From Companilactobacillus kimchiensis (GTDB taxonomy: Bacteria > Bacillota > Bacilli > Lactobacillales > Lactobacillaceae), in contig NZ_JQCF01000009.1 in assembly GCF_001438805.1 (NCBI RefSeq), forward strand, positions 26,703-90,702: DNA of 64,000 nt, in the 5' to 3' direction. The notes under the pieces are model-generated. The model saw only the letters and a program-made list of their open reading frames with translations, was not told where the DNA came from and searched no databases. Both the position numbers and the translations under genes were made by a program. Below, one piece after another: positions 60,894 to 64,000 of the stretch (positions are counted from its first letter, which is position 1; every line of letters begins with the position of its first letter).

Positions 60894-62224
60894 ATTCTAG
60901 GTCGTAAAGTGTAAGCCATTATTAATGAAATTATTGATGTAATTAATAGAACATAGAAACTAGTACCAAATGAACCACCAGTAGTTACAGCCACTTGACC
61001 GGTAATTGCTGATGAGTTAACTAATCCAGCGTAAAGTACACCATATAAAGCACCGTAGAGGATAGTTGGAAATAAAGTAAAGATTCTTACCAAACGAATA
61101 CTCCCACGTGATCTAAAGCAACCAGCAATCAAAGCAATTACTGGAGATAAGAAACAAATCAAACGAATAGCTGAAAAACCGTTAGTGATCCAAGTTGGTT
61201 GTGCCCCCAGATTAGCAGTGTAATTAGCTGCATTGGCAATGGTACTTGATAGTGAAAGACTATCTAGGAAAGGACCACTGACAGAGGCGATGAAACCAAT
61301 AATTGAAGAAACAATAATCACTTTTTGGGTAGTCGTCTTATGATTAGGTTTTAATCTATCAGCGGCTGAATGATGTTTTTCCTTCTTAACCTTAGGTTTA
61401 TCAGTACGATCGTTTGATGATTCAGAGGTCTCGTTGGAATCGGAATTCTTTTTGAGCGAAGTTTCTTTCTTTAAAGCTTTGTTGGCACCTAATTCGTTAC
61501 CGTGACGCAATTGTGAAAGTAGGAACCATAAGATGATGATGGCGACTAGAGCAATAAAACCATAGTTTCTTTTAACGACCAGCAGGATAGCAGTAATAAT
61601 TACTGCAAAGATGCTGATATAAGCATTGTTCTTCGCAAATTTAATCATATTATGAATAAAGCCATCATTAGAATCAACGGCGGCAGCTTGTTTTTTGGCA
61701 GCAGCACGTTTCTCACTTTCGGTCGGCTCAAAGGGATCTTTCAAGGGATCCTTGATTGGATCGTCAAAATGTTTCTCATATGGTTTCTCATAAGGCTTTT
61801 CCTGATTATTTTTATAAGGCTTTTGAGAAATCGGATTGAAATCATTTTTGCTATAAATTTGAGTTCGGTCATCGACAGGTTCTTTTGTACTAGCCTTTTG
61901 AAATGATGAACGATTTGAACTTTCAAAGGTTTTCATTTCTGGCTCAGGATCAGGACGTTTGACCGTTTCTTTTTGGGGATGATCAAATGAACCATATTCC
62001 TGTTGTTGCATTGGAGCCTGTTGTAGATGAGGCTTTTCCTCAGTTTTAGGCTTAGGAGCTGGTTCTTCCTTATTTAATTCACTTTCAATTTCAGACAATG
62101 AACGAACGGAGTCGTTGTCTGTTACTTCTGTATCATCGGTATTTTTCTTTTTAAGGGCCCAACCGCAGTTATCACAAAATTTCTGATCCGGTTCAACTTT
62201 ATGGCCACAATTTGGACAAAACAT
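60887..62224 (-). CDS. Zinc-ribbon membrane protein
   Basis: 445 residues. An N-terminal zinc ribbon (MFCPNCGHKV ... KFCDNCG) is followed by a long low-complexity acidic/basic linker (about 35-200) containing KPYEKPYEKHFDDPIKDP-type repeats. Six or so membrane helices (about 205-445) follow in two groups separated by a Lys/Ser-rich segment. GGAGG lies ten bases before the ATG at 62224. Such proteins are widespread in lactobacilli with unknown role. Monocistronic. Confidence 0.8.
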   Translation of the reverse strand: MFCPNCGHKVEPDQKFCDNCGWALKKKNTDDTEVTDNDSVRSLSEIESELNKEEPAPKPKTEEKPHLQQAPMQQQEYGSFDHPQKETVKRPDPEPEMKTFESSNRSSFQKASTKEPVDDRTQIYSKNDFNPISQKPYKNNQEKPYEKPYEKHFDDPIKDPLKDPFEPTESEKRAAAKKQAAAVDSNDGFIHNMIKFAKNNAYISIFAVIITAILLVVKRNYGFIALVAIIILWFLLSQLRHGNELGANKALKKETSLKKNSDSNETSESSNDRTDKPKVKKEKHHSAADRLKPNHKTTTQKVIIVSSIIGFIASVSGPFLDSLSLSSTIANAANYTANLGAQPTWITNGFSAIRLICFLSPVIALIAGCFRSRGSIRLVRIFTLFPTILYGALYGVLYAGLVNSSAITGQVAVTTGGSFGTSFYVLLITSIISLIMAYTLRPRIR

Positions 62225-62450
62225 TATTTGCATTCCTCCATTATGTTGACAAATCAAGTATACAAGACAAATTAAATCATAGGAAGACATTCAGTGAAAG
62301 TTCACAGAAATGTCACATGTTGTATATCCGAAACTTAATTATACAAAAGATTCTTAGACTTTGCTTAAAAAGATGATTGGTTAACAGAATTTTTGACATT
62401 TGAAATAATCATCAATAAGTAATTTGATTTAAAAAATTTAATTATATATG

Positions 62451-62479
62451 TTGACTATAACTGAACGATAGTTTAGTAT
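62451..62479 (+). promoter_or_regulatory. Promoter and probable autoregulatory operator of the TetR gene
   Basis: TTGACT (62451-62456) and TAGTAT (62474-62479) are 17 bp apart. The palindrome AACTGAACGATAGTT sits between them, where a TetR dimer would block the polymerase. The start codon lies seven bases after the -10, so the transcript may be leaderless. Confidence 0.65.
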
Positions 62480-62485
62480 TGAGCC

Positions 62486-63064
62486 ATGCGAAAAATAGAT
62501 GAACAAAAACAAGCAGCAATTGTCAAAGCAGTTTATCAGATTACCTATGATGAGGGAATTACCAATCTATCGATTGCAAAGATTGCCCGATCAGTTGGAG
62601 TTAGTAAAGCGACAATGTATGTATATTATGATGACAAGGCCGATATGTTGAGTAAGATATTTTTGAATGTAAAACACTTGATTGATGATGGATTGGCAGA
62701 ATTATTAGCGGTTAATTTACCATTTAAGCAAAGGGTTCAAGGAGCGTTAACCAATTTTGCCGATAAATTTGTTGAGTATCCTTATGAGACCAACTTCATG
62801 AATGCCATCATGGATAATCCATCATTGGTTAATGATGGTGTGATCGATCAGGCAATGCAAATGTCTAAACCATTGAATGACCTATTCACTGAGGGTGTAA
62901 TTAATAAGCATTGGTTGACTGATGATATGGAAATTTTGATAGCCCTCTTATTTGCACCACTTCAAGAATTTACAGTTACATATTTCAAACGTAATATGTC
63001 AGTTCCTCAAGCTAAACTAACAGAATTGATTGACATCTTAATTAGGATCAATGTAGTCGAATAA
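62486..63064 (+). CDS. TetR/AcrR-family transcriptional regulator
   Basis: 192 residues. HTH at about 10-55 (GITNLSIAKIARSVGVSKATMYVYYDDKADML), then a helical ligand domain. The ATG has no ribosome site and coincides with the predicted transcription start. It is followed by a short-chain dehydrogenase gene 56 bp downstream, its probable target together with itself. Confidence 0.9.
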   Translation: MRKIDEQKQAAIVKAVYQITYDEGITNLSIAKIARSVGVSKATMYVYYDDKADMLSKIFLNVKHLIDDGLAELLAVNLPFKQRVQGALTNFADKFVEYPYETNFMNAIMDNPSLVNDGVIDQAMQMSKPLNDLFTEGVINKHWLTDDMEILIALLFAPLQEFTVTYFKRNMSVPQAKLTELIDILIRINVVE

Positions 63065-63119
63065 ATTCGGCTTTTTATTTAAAATCAAATTAAACGATTG
63101 TTCTTTAAAGGAGAATATT

Positions 63120-63938
63120 ATGACAAAAACAGCTATTATCACCGGAATTTCATCAGGAATGGGTCATGCAGCCGCACTATATTTTAAGGAAAACGGCTTT
63201 GAAGTTTATGGTGGAGCTAGAAGAATGAATATGATGCAGGATCTCGCAGAAGCAGGAATTCATGTTCAAGAATTAGATTTAACTGATAAGATATCAATTC
63301 GTCAATTAGTTGATCGAACAGTTAAGGAAGCTGGACAAGTTGATGTTTTGATCAATAATGCTGGTTATGGTGAATTTGGTCCGATTGAAGAAGTCCCAAC
63401 AGAGAAAGCTAGACGCCAATTTGAAGTTAATCTTTTTGGTGCTAATGAAATTACACAACTAGTATTACCTGTGATGCGTCGTCAAGGCTTCGGTCGAATT
63501 GTTAATATTTCTTCAATTGGTGGAGATCTCTATATGCCACTTGGTGGTTGGTATCATGCGACTAAAGCGGGACTTGATATGTGGAGTGACGTGCTAGATA
63601 TGGAAGTTAAGCAGTTTGGTATTCGCTCAGTTGTTGTACAACCCGGTGGAACTGATACAGAATGGGGTTCAATCGCCATGGAGACTGCCAAAAAGAATTT
63701 GGAAGAAAATTCACCATATACGAAATTGGTCGATAAAATAAGTGGATCTCTTGATAGTGCAAGTAATAGTCGCATGGCTGGTGCTTCAGCCGAAGATTTG
63801 GCTAAATTATTCTATAGAGCCGCAACTGATATTAAACCTAAGCGTCGTTATTTCAATTCAGTCGGTGATCATGCCGCTGTGATTTTCTCAAGAACAATGC
63901 CTAATGCTTATCGAGCTTTAGTTTCAAGATTTATTTAA
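63120..63938 (+). CDS. Short-chain dehydrogenase/reductase
   Basis: 272 residues, classical SDR. The cofactor motif TGISSGMGHAAA, NNAGYGEFG, and the catalytic Ser-Tyr-Lys (ISSIGG; YHATKAG) are present; GGARRMNMM after strand 2 suggests NADP(H). AAAGGAG lies upstream. It follows the TetR gene, probably in an operon. Substrate unknown. Confidence 0.92.
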   Translation: MTKTAIITGISSGMGHAAALYFKENGFEVYGGARRMNMMQDLAEAGIHVQELDLTDKISIRQLVDRTVKEAGQVDVLINNAGYGEFGPIEEVPTEKARRQFEVNLFGANEITQLVLPVMRRQGFGRIVNISSIGGDLYMPLGGWYHATKAGLDMWSDVLDMEVKQFGIRSVVVQPGGTDTEWGSIAMETAKKNLEENSPYTKLVDKISGSLDSASNSRMAGASAEDLAKLFYRAATDIKPKRRYFNSVGDHAAVIFSRTMPNAYRALVSRFI

Positions 63939-63983
63939 CACTAAAGTTGGTTAAAGCATAATTAATGAGGTTATTATTACACT

Positions 63984-64000
63984 GCCGTCTTCCATAAAAA
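63984..64000 (+). repeat. Start of another long palindromic repeat (cut by window end)
   Basis: CCGTCTTCCATAAAAA, preceded by the outer flank GGTTAAAGCATAATTAATGAGG, matches the beginning of forward copies A and C. Confidence 0.75.

Overview
The window reads as chromosome of a low-GC lactic acid bacterium of the Lactobacillaceae. The evidence is strong AGGAGG-type ribosome binding sites, mannose-family and cellobiose-family PTS, an L-2-hydroxyisocaproate dehydrogenase pair, a class II bacteriocin locus with plantaricin-type regulation, WxL-like surface proteins and a D-Ala/D-Lac-type ligase. The overall look suggests Companilactobacillus or a close relative, but the genus is a guess from memory of such proteins and was not checked.

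Layout. 1-6.8 kb: Mn2+ transporter mntH, a small membrane protein, then a divergently controlled beta-glucoside module (GntR regulator, 6-phospho-beta-glucosidase, cellobiose-type EIIC) followed by gene debris and a CcpA-site-controlled small gene. 6.8-17.3 kb: a class II bacteriocin island. It has seven double-glycine-leader peptides (one probable pheromone, and three adjacent pairs that look like two-peptide bacteriocins), a histidine kinase/LytTR regulator pair, a C39-peptidase ABC exporter with its accessory protein, four different immunity-type genes and a decayed IS3-family element. Five promoters in the island carry the same 9 bp-12 bp-9 bp direct-repeat operator, so pheromone, bacteriocins, exporter and one immunity gene appear to form one quorum-sensing regulon. 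17.3-22.5 kb: amino acid antiporter, Orn/Lys/Arg decarboxylase and a YnbB-like PLP enzyme. 22.5-41.7 kb: housekeeping and envelope genes (HhH-GPD glycosylase, pcp, cardiolipin synthase, zinc metallopeptidase, YhgE, hydrolases, RNase H, AraC, P-type ATPase, DUF1002, ddl, WYL regulator). 41.8-44.6 kb: tandem hydroxyisocaproate dehydrogenases. 44.8-54.9 kb: an amino-sugar module (GntR, mannose-family EIIB-EIIC-EIID-EIIA, an unassigned 672-residue probable glycosidase, AgaS, two tandem nagA). 55-64 kb: glycerophosphodiesterase, two WxL-like surface paralogues, a zinc-ribbon membrane protein, and a TetR/SDR pair.

The most striking unexplained structure is in the intergenic DNA. A family of about 165 bp imperfect palindromes with conserved ends (CCGTCTTCC ... 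CCAGACTAG) recurs at least nine times nearly full length plus several truncated copies. Each can be drawn as a three-way junction: one long closing stem and two hairpin arms. Arm sequences differ between copies while pairing is kept, including at least one clean compensatory change. The copies are organised as composites: forward palindrome, central small hairpin, reverse palindrome. No transposase is encoded in them.

How it works together: the bacteriocin island should sense its own pheromone (kinase plus LytTR regulator), activate five promoters through the paired repeats, and export all GG-leader peptides through the single C39 exporter. The PTS modules feed beta-glucosides and an N-acetyl-hexosamine-containing sugar into glycolysis under GntR control.
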